DNA of 64,000 nucleotides from Acidisoma sp965199065 (GTDB lineage: Bacteria; Pseudomonadota; Alphaproteobacteria; Acetobacterales; Acetobacteraceae), in NCBI RefSeq assembly GCF_965199065.1, contig NZ_CBDAQN010000001.1, positions 1,426,001 through 1,490,000 on the forward strand, written 5' to 3'. The notes under the pieces were generated by a model. That model worked only from the letters and a program-made list of their open reading frames with translations. It searched no databases and had not been told where the DNA came from. This document shows, one piece after another, positions 43,183 to 51,731 of the stretch (its first letter is position 1; every line of letters starts with the position of its first letter). The position numbers and the translations under genes are program-made.

Positions 43183-43699
43183 AGCGCGCGGTATCCGAAT
43201 ATTGGCCGGCGCGTTACCACCATCAACGCGCGGCATACCATCCGTAGAACCCGAATATTCCGTTACATCGAGTTCTAGTTTAAATAGTCTCGAATTCAGT
43301 AAGAATACGGAAACCGGGACTTTGATTGAAATTACCTCATGCCCGTCGACAACATGTTCAAGAACATGATCATCAAGTGCCGAAAACGACCGAGCAAATA
43401 TCTTTACCTTCCCATTGAACTAAGTGTAGACGTTCCTGGCGCTTCCGCGCGACGCGGTTGTGTTTGCATCTGAACGAGACGAGATCATTGGAAAATAGCC
43501 TTGGCCGTTACACGGTGCATCTGCGACCGTATTTGAATTAACTGCAACGGACGGCAGCGCCTGTCGCGCCAACTCTGTGCTTCCTTGCAGGAGTCTGGTG
43601 CCGTTCGCGGCCAACACGATGTGACAACATGCAATGTGAGACGCGATTGAGGCGCGCCTGAAGCCATGCCTCTGCCCGTGCGATCTCGTGGAGAAGATA
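43183..43699. other. Intergenic region, AT-richer than neighbours
   Basis: 517 bp between ppk2 and the glucanase gene. It is clearly less GC-rich than the surroundings. CCGAATATT occurs twice (near 43195 and 43251). Short open frames on the minus strand overlap the next gene's promoter and look non-coding. No gene is supported. Confidence 0.5.
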
Positions 43700-44692
43700 A
43701 TGAAGAAACTTACCATGGCGGTGACGCAACTGCTCGGCGTTGCGCTCACGGCCGTCACTGCTCAGGCCGCATCTCTATCCTATGTCGGGGTCAACCTATC
43801 GGGTGCAGAGAGCGGCAGCCCCACGAGCGGCGTCTATGGCTACGGGTACATCTACCCCACGCCCGCGGAGGCTGATTACTTCACCGGCATCGGACTAAAC
43901 TTCTTCCGCGTTCCGGTCGCCTGGCAGCGGTTGCAGCCGACACAGTATGGCTCGCTCGATACGACGCAACTCGGCTACCTCGATGCCTTTGTCGCCGAGG
44001 CCGCAAAGGACAAGGCGGGCGTCATAGTGGACGACCACGACTATGGCATCGCCTTTGGAAACGACATTGGAACGTCCGGCACACCGACCTCCGCCTTCGT
44101 GGATTATTGGAAACAGCTGGCCGAACACTACAAAAGCATTCCTAACGTTGTCTTCGGGATCGAGAATGAACCGCATGACCAGAGCGCGACCGACTGGGCC
44201 GCCGTCGTCCAGGCGGTGATCAACGCAATCCGGTCGACGGGGGCCACTCAGGCGATTTTGGCCTCCGGCAGCGACTGGGATGGCGGCGCGCAATGGATAA
44301 GCTCCGGCGACGCGGCAGCAATGGTCGGCATAACGGACCCGCTCAACAAGACCGTCTTCGAAATCCATGAGTATCTCGATACCGCAGCCACCGGTACGGA
44401 TTGCAGCATCGTCTCGCCGACGATCGGGCCGGAAGATTTGGCTGCCGTGACCAACTGGGCACAATCCAACGGCAAAAAATTGTGGCTCGGCGAGATCGGC
44501 GTCTGTAGCGACAACGCGAGCTTGTCCGCGTTCACAAACACGCTGAACTACATCAACGCGAACACCAATGTCTGGCAGGGCTTGACCTACTGGGCCGGCG
44601 GTCCCTGGATGGGGGACTACATGTACTCCGCCGATCCCTTGAGCGATGGAAGCACTCCGCCGCAACTGGCCGCGCTGCTGGCGACCCAGTAG
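43700..44692 (+). CDS. Exported GH5 glycoside hydrolase (endoglucanase-like)
   Basis: A 330-residue secreted protein: signal peptide KLTMAVTQLLGVALTAVTAQA, then a single TIM-barrel. The acid/base Glu157 is in FGIENEPHD and the nucleophile Glu265 in LWLGEIGVCSD, with FFRVPVAWQR upstream, the GH5 pattern. It probably cleaves beta-1,4-glucan or related polysaccharide. There is no carbohydrate-binding module. ATG 43700 has GGAGAAG upstream. Codon use is less GC-biased than neighbours, suggesting acquisition. Confidence 0.9.
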   Translation: MKKLTMAVTQLLGVALTAVTAQAASLSYVGVNLSGAESGSPTSGVYGYGYIYPTPAEADYFTGIGLNFFRVPVAWQRLQPTQYGSLDTTQLGYLDAFVAEAAKDKAGVIVDDHDYGIAFGNDIGTSGTPTSAFVDYWKQLAEHYKSIPNVVFGIENEPHDQSATDWAAVVQAVINAIRSTGATQAILASGSDWDGGAQWISSGDAAAMVGITDPLNKTVFEIHEYLDTAATGTDCSIVSPTIGPEDLAAVTNWAQSNGKKLWLGEIGVCSDNASLSAFTNTLNYINANTNVWQGLTYWAGGPWMGDYMYSADPLSDGSTPPQLAALLATQ

Positions 44693-44733
44693 GGTTTCCA
44701 GCTCGGCTTCTAAACCCGCCGGCCGGCCTCGCC

Positions 44734-45477
44734 CTAAGCCGCACTTGTTTCCTCGATGACGACCGTCTCGGTGATCGTTGCAGGTTCCCATAAAGTTCGC
44801 GCAAGGGCACCTGCGACGACCGCCCCCAGGATCGGCGCGATCCAGAACATCCAAAGCTGCGCGGTATACGCGCCCCCGGCGAACAAGGCCGGGCCCGTGC
44901 TGCGCGCGGGGTTCACGGAGGTGTTCGTGATCGGGATCGAGATCAGATGGATGAGCGTGAGCGCAAGGCCGATGGGGATGCCCGCGAAGCCGCTGGCGGC
45001 ACCCTTGGAGGTCGTGCCGACAATGATCATCAGGAAGAAGAACGTGAGCAGGAACTCGGCCAGGAAGCAGGCGGGCATGGCAAACTTGCCGGGGCTCAGA
45101 GCGCCGTACCCATTCGCGGCGAACGCGCCCGGGACCCAGCCGGGCTTGCCTGAGGCGATGAGATAGAGCGCGCCCGAGGCGAGGATCGCGCCGAGAACCT
45201 GCACGATGACATAAGGCACCACGTGCTTGTTCGCGCAGCGCCCGGCGGACCACAGGCCGAGCGTGACAGCCGGGTTGAAGTGGCCGCCTGAGATATGCCC
45301 GACGGCGTAGGCCATGCTCAGCACCGTCAGCCCGAAGGCGAAGGCGACGCCGACAAAACCAATGCCGAGTTGCGGAAAGGCCGCCGAGAAAATGGCCGCG
45401 CCGCAGCCTCCGAACACCAGCCAGAACGTTCCGATAAACTCTGCCGCCAGACGGCGCTGCATATCCGTGTGCAACAT
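44734..45477 (-). CDS. aqpZ: Aquaporin Z
   Basis: A 247-residue six-helix water channel. The two NPA loops are SGGHFNPAVT (68-70) and TNTSVNPARSTGPA (189-191). The narrow-pore residues, His near the second loop and Arg191-192 after NPA, fit water-selective AqpZ. The start is ATG 45477 behind GAGGGGG; the longer in-frame ORF adds an implausible 30 residues. Together with otsBA and bet/cho genes it fits osmotic adaptation. Confidence 0.93.
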   Translation of the reverse strand: MLHTDMQRRLAAEFIGTFWLVFGGCGAAIFSAAFPQLGIGFVGVAFAFGLTVLSMAYAVGHISGGHFNPAVTLGLWSAGRCANKHVVPYVIVQVLGAILASGALYLIASGKPGWVPGAFAANGYGALSPGKFAMPACFLAEFLLTFFFLMIIVGTTSKGAASGFAGIPIGLALTLIHLISIPITNTSVNPARSTGPALFAGGAYTAQLWMFWIAPILGAVVAGALARTLWEPATITETVVIEETSAA

Positions 45478-45733
45478 GCGGTCAACCCCCTCGCTATTAC
45501 ACGCAGCAGGTTTACGTTCCGATAACGTTTCTTGTGCTGCTTTGAGAGGAAGTGTCGCACGGATCAACGTATTGCTGAAGGCCAGGACAGTAACGAGAGG
45601 CTAAGCCGTTCGGACAGCCGAGGCGTAGGCCGGACGAAAAACCTACTTCGGGCAAGCTCGCCCGCGGCTGGCTTTACCCCTCGTTAAGCTAGATCCTTTT
45701 ACTAGGTGGCAGCTTCTTCGGAGTGAGCGGATC

Positions 45734-47185
45734 GTGAAGTGGTATGTCAAGGCTGCGCCTGTCCGGCTCAAGCTGGTCATCGCCTTCGGGCTGCAGTTCG
45801 GACTGGTGGCCGTGGCCGGCCTTCTGGGCACCGGGACGTTCGGCACCGGACTTGGCGGCGCCACGGGGCATGCAATGCTTGCCGCCATTCTCGCAGCCTC
45901 GGCCATCGCCGGCTTCGCCTGCCGCGCGGCCATCGCGAACCCCTACGTCGCGACAGTCGAGAGGATGGAAGCGCTCGCTGCCGGGAACATCACGACCCCC
46001 GTCCGCTTCACCGACCATACCGATTGCGTCGGGCGTCTGACAGTGGCGATGGAAGTGTTCCGGACGAATGCCGTCGCTCGCCGGGAGGCGGAAGCGGAGG
46101 CCGGGGCAGTGCGCGCGGCAGCCGACGAAGAGAGAGGAAAGAACGAGCGGGCCCGCGCTCAGGCCTCGGCCAACCAGAAAGAGGTGGTGGAGGAGCTTGC
46201 GAAGGCGCTCATCAGCCTCGCCAACGGCGACCTCAGCTACAAAATCAACAAGTTCTTCAGCGTCGACTACAAAACCCTCCGCATGGACTTCAATCTCGCC
46301 TCGAGCAGGATGGAGAGCACCATGCACAACGTGATTATAAGCACGAACTCAGTCTCCACAGGTTCGCGTGAAATCAACGGCGCCGCAGCTGACCTTGCCC
46401 GCCGCATCGAGCAGCAAGCCGCGCAACTCGAGCAATCCGCCGCCACGCTGGCGGAAGTCACCGGCACGGTGGAGCAGACCTCCCAGAACGCCAAAAGCGC
46501 CGCGGAGCTCGCCGCCGCCGCCCGCGCCGACGCCACGGCTTCCAGCACGGTCGTGCGGGACACCATCAACGCCATGACGGGCATCGAGGCCTCGGCGCGC
46601 CAGATCGCGAACATCATCAGTGTCATCGACGAAATTGCCTTCCAGACCAACCTGCTGGCGCTGAACGCCGGCGTGGAGGCAGCGCGCGCGGGGGATGCGG
46701 GCCGCGGCTTCACCGTGGTCGCGACCGAGGTGCGCGCGCTCGCGCAGCGTTCGGCGGATGCCGCGAAGGAGATCAAGGCGCTTATCTCCGCGTCCGGCAA
46801 GCAGGTAGGCACCGGCGTCAAACTTGTGAACGAGACCGGCCACACCCTGCAGCGCATCACCGGACAGATCAGCGACCTCGCGGAACTCGTGCAGGGCATC
46901 GCGGGCGCGGCCAATCAGCAGGCGACGGCACTGAAACGGGTGAACTCGTCTGTCAGCCAGATGGATCGCGTAACGCAGGAAAACGCGGCGATGGTCGAAG
47001 AAACAAACGCGGCGAGCCAGTCGCTCTTCAACGAAGCCGACAAGCTCACCGCGATGCTGTGCGACTTCAAGGTCGGCAGCGCGCCAGCCGAAGCAGGCGC
47101 CGTCAACGCCTCCGCAGCGCGACAGCAGCAAATGAAATCTGCCGTTCCTCGCACGGCCGCGGCTGTCGCCGTCGCCGTCGCGTAG
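45734..47185 (+). CDS. Methyl-accepting chemotaxis protein
   Basis: A 483-residue chemoreceptor. Two hydrophobic segments (about 8-65) enclose almost no periplasmic domain. HAMP-like segments follow (VERMEALAAGNITTPV and a second near residue 150). The signalling tip EIAFQTNLLALNAGVEAARAG is fully conserved and flanked by a long coiled coil. The missing ligand domain suggests it senses a membrane or cytoplasmic state. The GTG start at 45734 is supported by position. The tail is Ala/Val-rich and lacks the CheR-docking pentapeptide. No che genes are adjacent. Confidence 0.9.
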   Translation: MKWYVKAAPVRLKLVIAFGLQFGLVAVAGLLGTGTFGTGLGGATGHAMLAAILAASAIAGFACRAAIANPYVATVERMEALAAGNITTPVRFTDHTDCVGRLTVAMEVFRTNAVARREAEAEAGAVRAAADEERGKNERARAQASANQKEVVEELAKALISLANGDLSYKINKFFSVDYKTLRMDFNLASSRMESTMHNVIISTNSVSTGSREINGAAADLARRIEQQAAQLEQSAATLAEVTGTVEQTSQNAKSAAELAAAARADATASSTVVRDTINAMTGIEASARQIANIISVIDEIAFQTNLLALNAGVEAARAGDAGRGFTVVATEVRALAQRSADAAKEIKALISASGKQVGTGVKLVNETGHTLQRITGQISDLAELVQGIAGAANQQATALKRVNSSVSQMDRVTQENAAMVEETNAASQSLFNEADKLTAMLCDFKVGSAPAEAGAVNASAARQQQMKSAVPRTAAAVAVAVA

Positions 47186-47265
47186 CAAGGCTCGACACCG
47201 TTGCAGGCGTCATGGGGGCCGGTGCGGGCGCTACGCCGCCCGACACGCGGGAGGACCAGCTACCA

Positions 47266-47664
47266 TCAGCGCCTGCGGCGCCGCTCCCGCATGATCGACC
47301 ATGCAACGAGCGATACGATTGTGCTGATGACCATGCCCCAGACAACATCCTCGACCGTCAGCGTGAGGTCCCAGTTCTTAAGCACCGCGTAGTTCGTGAG
47401 GTCGTAGGTCGCATAGGTGAAAAGGCCGAACAACGCGCCATGGGCCACCACCCATGCCGCGCCATGCCGCGTTCCAGGGCGCGCGACGAAGATCATCAGC
47501 CCCAGCGTGTCGAGGACATAGAACAGGACGGCAGGGGCGACGCGCACATTTGCCGCCAGCATGTCGCCCATGACGGCGCGATAACCTGGCCCCATCAACA
47601 CAAGCCAGATGGCATCGAGCGCCACGAAAACGATCAGCGCGGCGAGATAAGCCAGAAACGGCAT
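47266..47664 (-). CDS. DUF2177 family membrane protein
   Basis: A 132-residue protein with four hydrophobic helices. DAIWLVLMGPGYRAVMGDML, FYVLDTLGLMIFV and GLFTYATYDLTNYAVLKNWD are the DUF2177 pattern. Function unknown. ATG 47664 is 8 bp after the betA stop on the same strand, so it may be co-transcribed with the bet genes. Confidence 0.87.
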   Translation of the reverse strand: MPFLAYLAALIVFVALDAIWLVLMGPGYRAVMGDMLAANVRVAPAVLFYVLDTLGLMIFVARPGTRHGAAWVVAHGALFGLFTYATYDLTNYAVLKNWDLTLTVEDVVWGMVISTIVSLVAWSIMRERRRRR

Positions 47665-47672
47665 GGGGAGCC

Positions 47673-49328
47673 TCAGCGTTGCGCGGTCTGCCAGTTCGGC
47701 GCCATGTAGAATGGCGCATTGGAGGGCGCCAGCATCGGCCGCCCAAGGATGTGGTCAGCCGCCTTCTCGCCGATCATGATCGTCGGCGCGTTCAGGTTGC
47801 CGGTCGTGACGCTCGGCATGATGGAACTGTCGACGACGCGCAACCCCTCGAACCCGATCACGCGCGTCTCGGGGTCGACGACCGCCATCGGATCGGCCGG
47901 ATCGCCCATGCGGCAGCTGCAGGAGGGGTGGTAGGCGCTCTCCACCTTGGAGGCGACGAAGGCGTCGATCTGGTCGTCGGTGACGATGTCGGCGCCGGGC
48001 TGGATCTCCCGCCCGGCGAACGGCGCGAAGGCGGGTTGGGCGAAGATCTCGCGCGTCAGCCGCACGCAGGCCCGCATCTCCTCGCGGTCGTCCGGGTGGC
48101 TGAGGTAGTTGAAGAACACACGCGGCTTGTCGAGCGGATCGGTCGAGCGCAGCCGCACCCAGCCCCGGCTTTTGGAGCGCATCGGCCCGACATGAGCCTG
48201 CATCCCATGCTCCGTGGCGAGGCTCTGGCCGTCATAGGACACCGCGAGCGGCAGGAAGTGATACTGGATATCGGGATAGGGAATGCCGGCACGGCTGCGG
48301 ATGAAGCCGCAGGTCTCGAAATGATTGGTCGCCCCCAGCCCATCCCGCCGCAACACCCAGCGCGCCCCGATCATGCCCTTGGAAACCAGGGACTGGGCCG
48401 AGAACAGGGTGATCGGCTGCGTCACCGCCACCTGGAAATAGAACTCCAAATGGTCCTGCAGATTCTCGCCGACGCCCGGACGATCGGCGGCAACGGTAAT
48501 GCCGTGCTCGCGGAGTTCCGCCGCCGGACCGATGCCCGAGAGCTTCAGCAACTGGGGCGAGTTGATCGGGCCACCGCAGAGGATGACCTCGCGACGGGCG
48601 CGGACCTCGGTCTCGGTGCCCTCCCGCCGGTAGCGGACGCCGACAGCACGACGCCCCTCCAGCAGGATGGCGGTGGCGAGCGCATCCGTCCGCACCTCGA
48701 GGTTTGGACGGTCAAGCGCCGGCTTGAGGTAGGCGTTGGCCGCACTCCAGCGCTGGCCGCGACGGACGGTCATGTCCATCCGCCCGAAGCCCTCCTGCTG
48801 GTAGCCGTTGATGTCCTCGGTTTCGGGGTAGCCCGCCTGTTTCGCGGCCTCGATCCAGGCCCGGTAAAGCGGGTTTTTGGTCGGGCCATAGGAGGTGTGG
48901 AGCGGTCCGTCGGAGCCGCGATAGCTGTCGCCGCCCTCCTCCCGCGTTTCGGCGCGGCGGAAATAGGGCAGGACGTGGCGGTAGCCCCAACCACGCGCGC
49001 CGGCCTGCTCCCAGCCTTCGTAGTCCATGGCGTTGCCGCGCACATAGACCATGCCGTTGATGGAGGACGACCCGCCAAGCACCTTGCCGCGCGGCGTATG
49101 CATGCGACGGCCGCCGAGATGCGGCTCGGGTTCGGTCTCGTAGAACCAGTTGTATTGCGCGCGGTTCATCGGGATCGACAGCGCCGCCGGCATCTGGATG
49201 TAGATCGAGCGGTCGGAGCCGCCATACTCCAGCAGGAGCACGCTGTTCTTGCCATCCTCGGTCAGGCGGCTGGCGAGCACGCAACCGGCCGAACCCGCGC
49301 CGACAATGATGTAGTCGAAGCTTTCCAT
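47673..49328 (-). CDS. betA: Choline dehydrogenase (GMC oxidoreductase)
   Basis: A 551-residue FAD enzyme. The dinucleotide fold is DYIIVGAGSAGCVLASRL, the GMC signatures are GKVLGGSSSINGMVYVRG and GGPINSPQLLKLSGIGP, and the C-terminal catalytic block is YHPSCSCRMGD...TTGNLNAPTIMIGEKAAD. It oxidises choline to betaine aldehyde. The ATG shares one base with the betB stop, so the two are translationally coupled. Alcohol-dehydrogenase-like GMC activity is possible but context fixes choline. Confidence 0.93.
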   Translation of the reverse strand: MESFDYIIVGAGSAGCVLASRLTEDGKNSVLLLEYGGSDRSIYIQMPAALSIPMNRAQYNWFYETEPEPHLGGRRMHTPRGKVLGGSSSINGMVYVRGNAMDYEGWEQAGARGWGYRHVLPYFRRAETREEGGDSYRGSDGPLHTSYGPTKNPLYRAWIEAAKQAGYPETEDINGYQQEGFGRMDMTVRRGQRWSAANAYLKPALDRPNLEVRTDALATAILLEGRRAVGVRYRREGTETEVRARREVILCGGPINSPQLLKLSGIGPAAELREHGITVAADRPGVGENLQDHLEFYFQVAVTQPITLFSAQSLVSKGMIGARWVLRRDGLGATNHFETCGFIRSRAGIPYPDIQYHFLPLAVSYDGQSLATEHGMQAHVGPMRSKSRGWVRLRSTDPLDKPRVFFNYLSHPDDREEMRACVRLTREIFAQPAFAPFAGREIQPGADIVTDDQIDAFVASKVESAYHPSCSCRMGDPADPMAVVDPETRVIGFEGLRVVDSSIMPSVTTGNLNAPTIMIGEKAADHILGRPMLAPSNAPFYMAPNWQTAQR

Positions 49329-50821
49329 TAGTAGGGCGCTTCGACGTCGGTCAGCGCCACGTAGACGCTCTTGATCTGCGAGTAGTGGTCGAGCGCAGCG
49401 CGGGAGTTCTCGCGTCCGAGGCCCGACATTTTATAGCCGCCGAAGGGCAGTTCGATGGGCGTGATGTTGTAGGTGTTGATCCAGCACGTCCCGGCCTCGA
49501 GCTGCGCGATGACCCGGTGGGCGCGGGCGAGATCCCGCGTGAACACGCCCGCACTGAGGCCGAACTCGGTGGCATTGGCGCGCGCGATCGCCTCCTCCTC
49601 GGTGTCGAAGGTCAGCACCGCCATCACGGGGCCGAAAATCTCCTCGCGCACGATGGAGTGGTCATCCGTGCAGCCGTCGAAGATCGCGGGCGAGACGAAG
49701 AAGCCACGGCCCAGACCGTCCCGCGTCACCCGCTCGCCGCCACAGAGCAGCCGCGCGCCGTCGGCCACGCCGCGCGCGATGTGGGCCAGCACCTTCTGCA
49801 TATGAGCCTCCGAAATCAGCGCGCCCATCTGCGTCGCGGGGTCGAGCGGATCGCCCACCACGATCTTGCGCGTGCGCTCCAGCAGGCGCTCGAGGAAACG
49901 CTCGCGGATGGAGCGATCGACGAAGACCCGCGTGCCGTTGGAGCAGACCTCGCCCGCCGAGTAGAAGTTGCCGAGCAGCGCGCCCGACACGGCGTTCTCG
50001 ATGTCGGCGTCCTCGAAGACGAGGATCGGGGATTTGCCGCCGAGTTCCAGCGTGACCTGCTTGAGCGTCTCGGCCGCCGCCGCCATGACCCGCTTGCCCG
50101 TCGGCACCGAGCCGGTGAGCGAGATTTTCCGGATCGCCGGATGCGCGGTGAGCAGGCCGCCGGTGCGGCCGTCGCCGGGGAGCACGTTGAAAACGCCATC
50201 CGGGACACCGGCTGCCGTCATGATCTCGCCGAGCTTCAGCGCGGTGAGCGGCGTCAGTTCCGAGGGCTTGAAGATCATCGCATTGCCGCAGGCGAGCGCG
50301 GGCGCGGCCTTCCAGCAGGCGATCTGCAACGGGTAGTTCCAGGCGCCAATGCCGGCGACGATGCCGAGGGGCTCTCGCCGCGTGTAGCCCATCGCGGCGG
50401 GACCGAGATCGACGCTCTCGCCGGTGATGCCGCCCGCGAGGCCGGCGAAATACTCGAGGCAGTCGGCACCGGATACCACGTCGACGACGCGCGTCTCCTG
50501 GATCGGCTTGCCGGTGTCGCGGGTTTCCAACTCGGCCAGCTCGTCGTTCCGCTGGCGCAGGATATCGGCGACGCGACGCAGAATGCGCCCCCGCTCCATC
50601 CCCGTCATCCGCGCCCAGACCTTCTGCCCGGAGCGCGCGGCGGCGACGGCGGCTTCGACCTGGGCGATCCCGGCGATCTCAAGCGACGCCAGGGCCTCGC
50701 CGGTGGCGGGGTTCGCGGAGACAAAGGTCTCGGCGGTCGCGTCAGGAGCCGCACGGCCTCCGATCCAGGCGGCGAGGCGCCGTTGCGAAGATGCGGCCGG
50801 CACCGGCGGGCTCATAGGCAT
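49328..50821 (-). CDS. betB: Betaine aldehyde dehydrogenase
   Basis: A 497-residue NAD-dependent dehydrogenase producing glycine betaine. GIGAWNYPLQIACWKAAPAL, FKPSELTPLTALKLGE, SLTGSVPTGKRVM, the catalytic Glu in TLELGGKSPIL, and Cys in AGEVCSNGTRVF are intact. ATG 50821 (MPMSPP) has its own GGAAGGA site six bases upstream. However the same frame is open upstream through the whole frameshifted betI, so a longer BetI-BetB read-through product is also possible. Confidence 0.92.
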   Translation of the reverse strand: MPMSPPVPAASSQRRLAAWIGGRAAPDATAETFVSANPATGEALASLEIAGIAQVEAAVAAARSGQKVWARMTGMERGRILRRVADILRQRNDELAELETRDTGKPIQETRVVDVVSGADCLEYFAGLAGGITGESVDLGPAAMGYTRREPLGIVAGIGAWNYPLQIACWKAAPALACGNAMIFKPSELTPLTALKLGEIMTAAGVPDGVFNVLPGDGRTGGLLTAHPAIRKISLTGSVPTGKRVMAAAAETLKQVTLELGGKSPILVFEDADIENAVSGALLGNFYSAGEVCSNGTRVFVDRSIRERFLERLLERTRKIVVGDPLDPATQMGALISEAHMQKVLAHIARGVADGARLLCGGERVTRDGLGRGFFVSPAIFDGCTDDHSIVREEIFGPVMAVLTFDTEEEAIARANATEFGLSAGVFTRDLARAHRVIAQLEAGTCWINTYNITPIELPFGGYKMSGLGRENSRAALDHYSQIKSVYVALTDVEAPY

Positions 50822-51422
50822 CGCGTATCCTTCCGTACTGGCCGCCAGCTGCGTGTCGACGAAACCGGCGGCGATCCGGCGCGCGGCATCGGCGTCGGAC
50901 GGGCTCCATGAGGCCGCCAGCGTCGTCCGCAGCCAAAGCCCGTCGATGATGGCGGCGATGATGATCGCGAGGCGCTCGGCCTCCGACGAGGGCGCGAGCA
51001 ACGTCAGGGCATGGCGCAGGTTGGAGAGCACGCGCCGCTGATAGATGCGCTGCACGCGAAGGAGCCGGTCCGAATGGATCGCCTGCCCCCAGAAGGCAAG
51101 CCACACCGCGCCGGTGCGCTGATCCATCTCCTCGGGCGCGAGGTTCGCGTCGATGACCGCCTGGAGCCGTGCGCGCGGTGTGGCGGCGGCGCGAAGGCGA
51201 GCCGCGGCCGCGCGACTGAGGCGGGACGCAAGGCTGCGCAACGTCGCTTCGAGCAAGCCGTCTTTATCGCCGAAATAATGCGCGACGAGCCCCGTGGAGA
51301 CGCCAGCCTGTTTGGCGATGAGCCCCGAGCGTGGTCGCGCTGAAGCCGACCTGGGCCATAACGAGAATGGTTGTGTCGATCAACTGCTTGCGGCGAACAT
51401 CTTCCGTATCCCGGCGCGACAC
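50822..51422 (-). pseudogene. betI: TetR-family choline-responsive repressor BetI, frameshifted
   Basis: From GTG 51422 (with TTGGAGAG upstream) the DNA encodes VSRRDTEDVRRKQLIDTTIL then VMAQVGFSATTLG. A one-base insertion in a run of four G (51323-51326) then breaks the HTH. In the next frame it continues LIAKQAGVSTGLVAHYFGDK and the whole BetI ligand domain, MDQRTGAVWLAFWGQAIHSD to FVDTQLAAS. No stop follows; the frame runs into betB. The gene is split inside the recognition helix. Either the base call is wrong or betI is inactive as a repressor. Confidence 0.85.
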
Positions 51423-51486
51423 GCGGCTCTCCAAGGGTGAAATTGGGCCGGTCTGATCTTGCAGACGACCGTCGGCCGAACCTAGG

Positions 51487-51508
51487 GTTGATTGAACGTG
51501 CAATCAAC
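51487..51508. promoter_or_regulatory. BetI-type operator palindrome
   Basis: Perfect 8-bp arms GTTGATTG (51487-51494) and CAATCAAC (51501-51508) around AACGTG. The core ATTGAACGT..CAAT resembles the known BetI operator as I recall it. It lies 65 bp upstream of the betI GTG and about 225 bp before choX, so it can serve both directions. Confidence 0.75.
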
Positions 51509-51731
51509 AGCGATTTCATCAGCGGCATTCTTGTGTCGTTACGAAGCACTCATTGCCTAATAATGGAGCAAACAGCGCCCATTCCAGGTCGAGGTTCGGC
51601 ATGATTTACGAATCGATCCCTAAAAAGGCATGTGCGAAACCAAAAATTGAAAGTATGTTCAACGCACGGCTCCGGGCGACGAGATCCGGGGTTCGCCAGA
51701 TCTCAGAACTCTGTCAACAGGGAACCGCACG

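Noticed and set aside
43420..43758. 112-residue minus-strand ORF upstream of the glucanase
   Set aside because: It overlaps the glucanase start and signal peptide and has no ribosome site or motif.
47679..49331. 550-residue plus-strand ORF over betA
   Set aside because: It mirrors betA exactly and reads as Arg/Gly/His-rich antisense sequence; a high-GC shadow.
49385..50911. 508-residue plus-strand ORF over betB
   Set aside because: Antisense shadow of a catalytically complete aldehyde dehydrogenase.
50822..51256. TTG 51256 as a genuine betB start giving a 642-residue enzyme
   Set aside because: That region is plainly the BetI ligand domain; betB has its own ATG and ribosome site at 50821.
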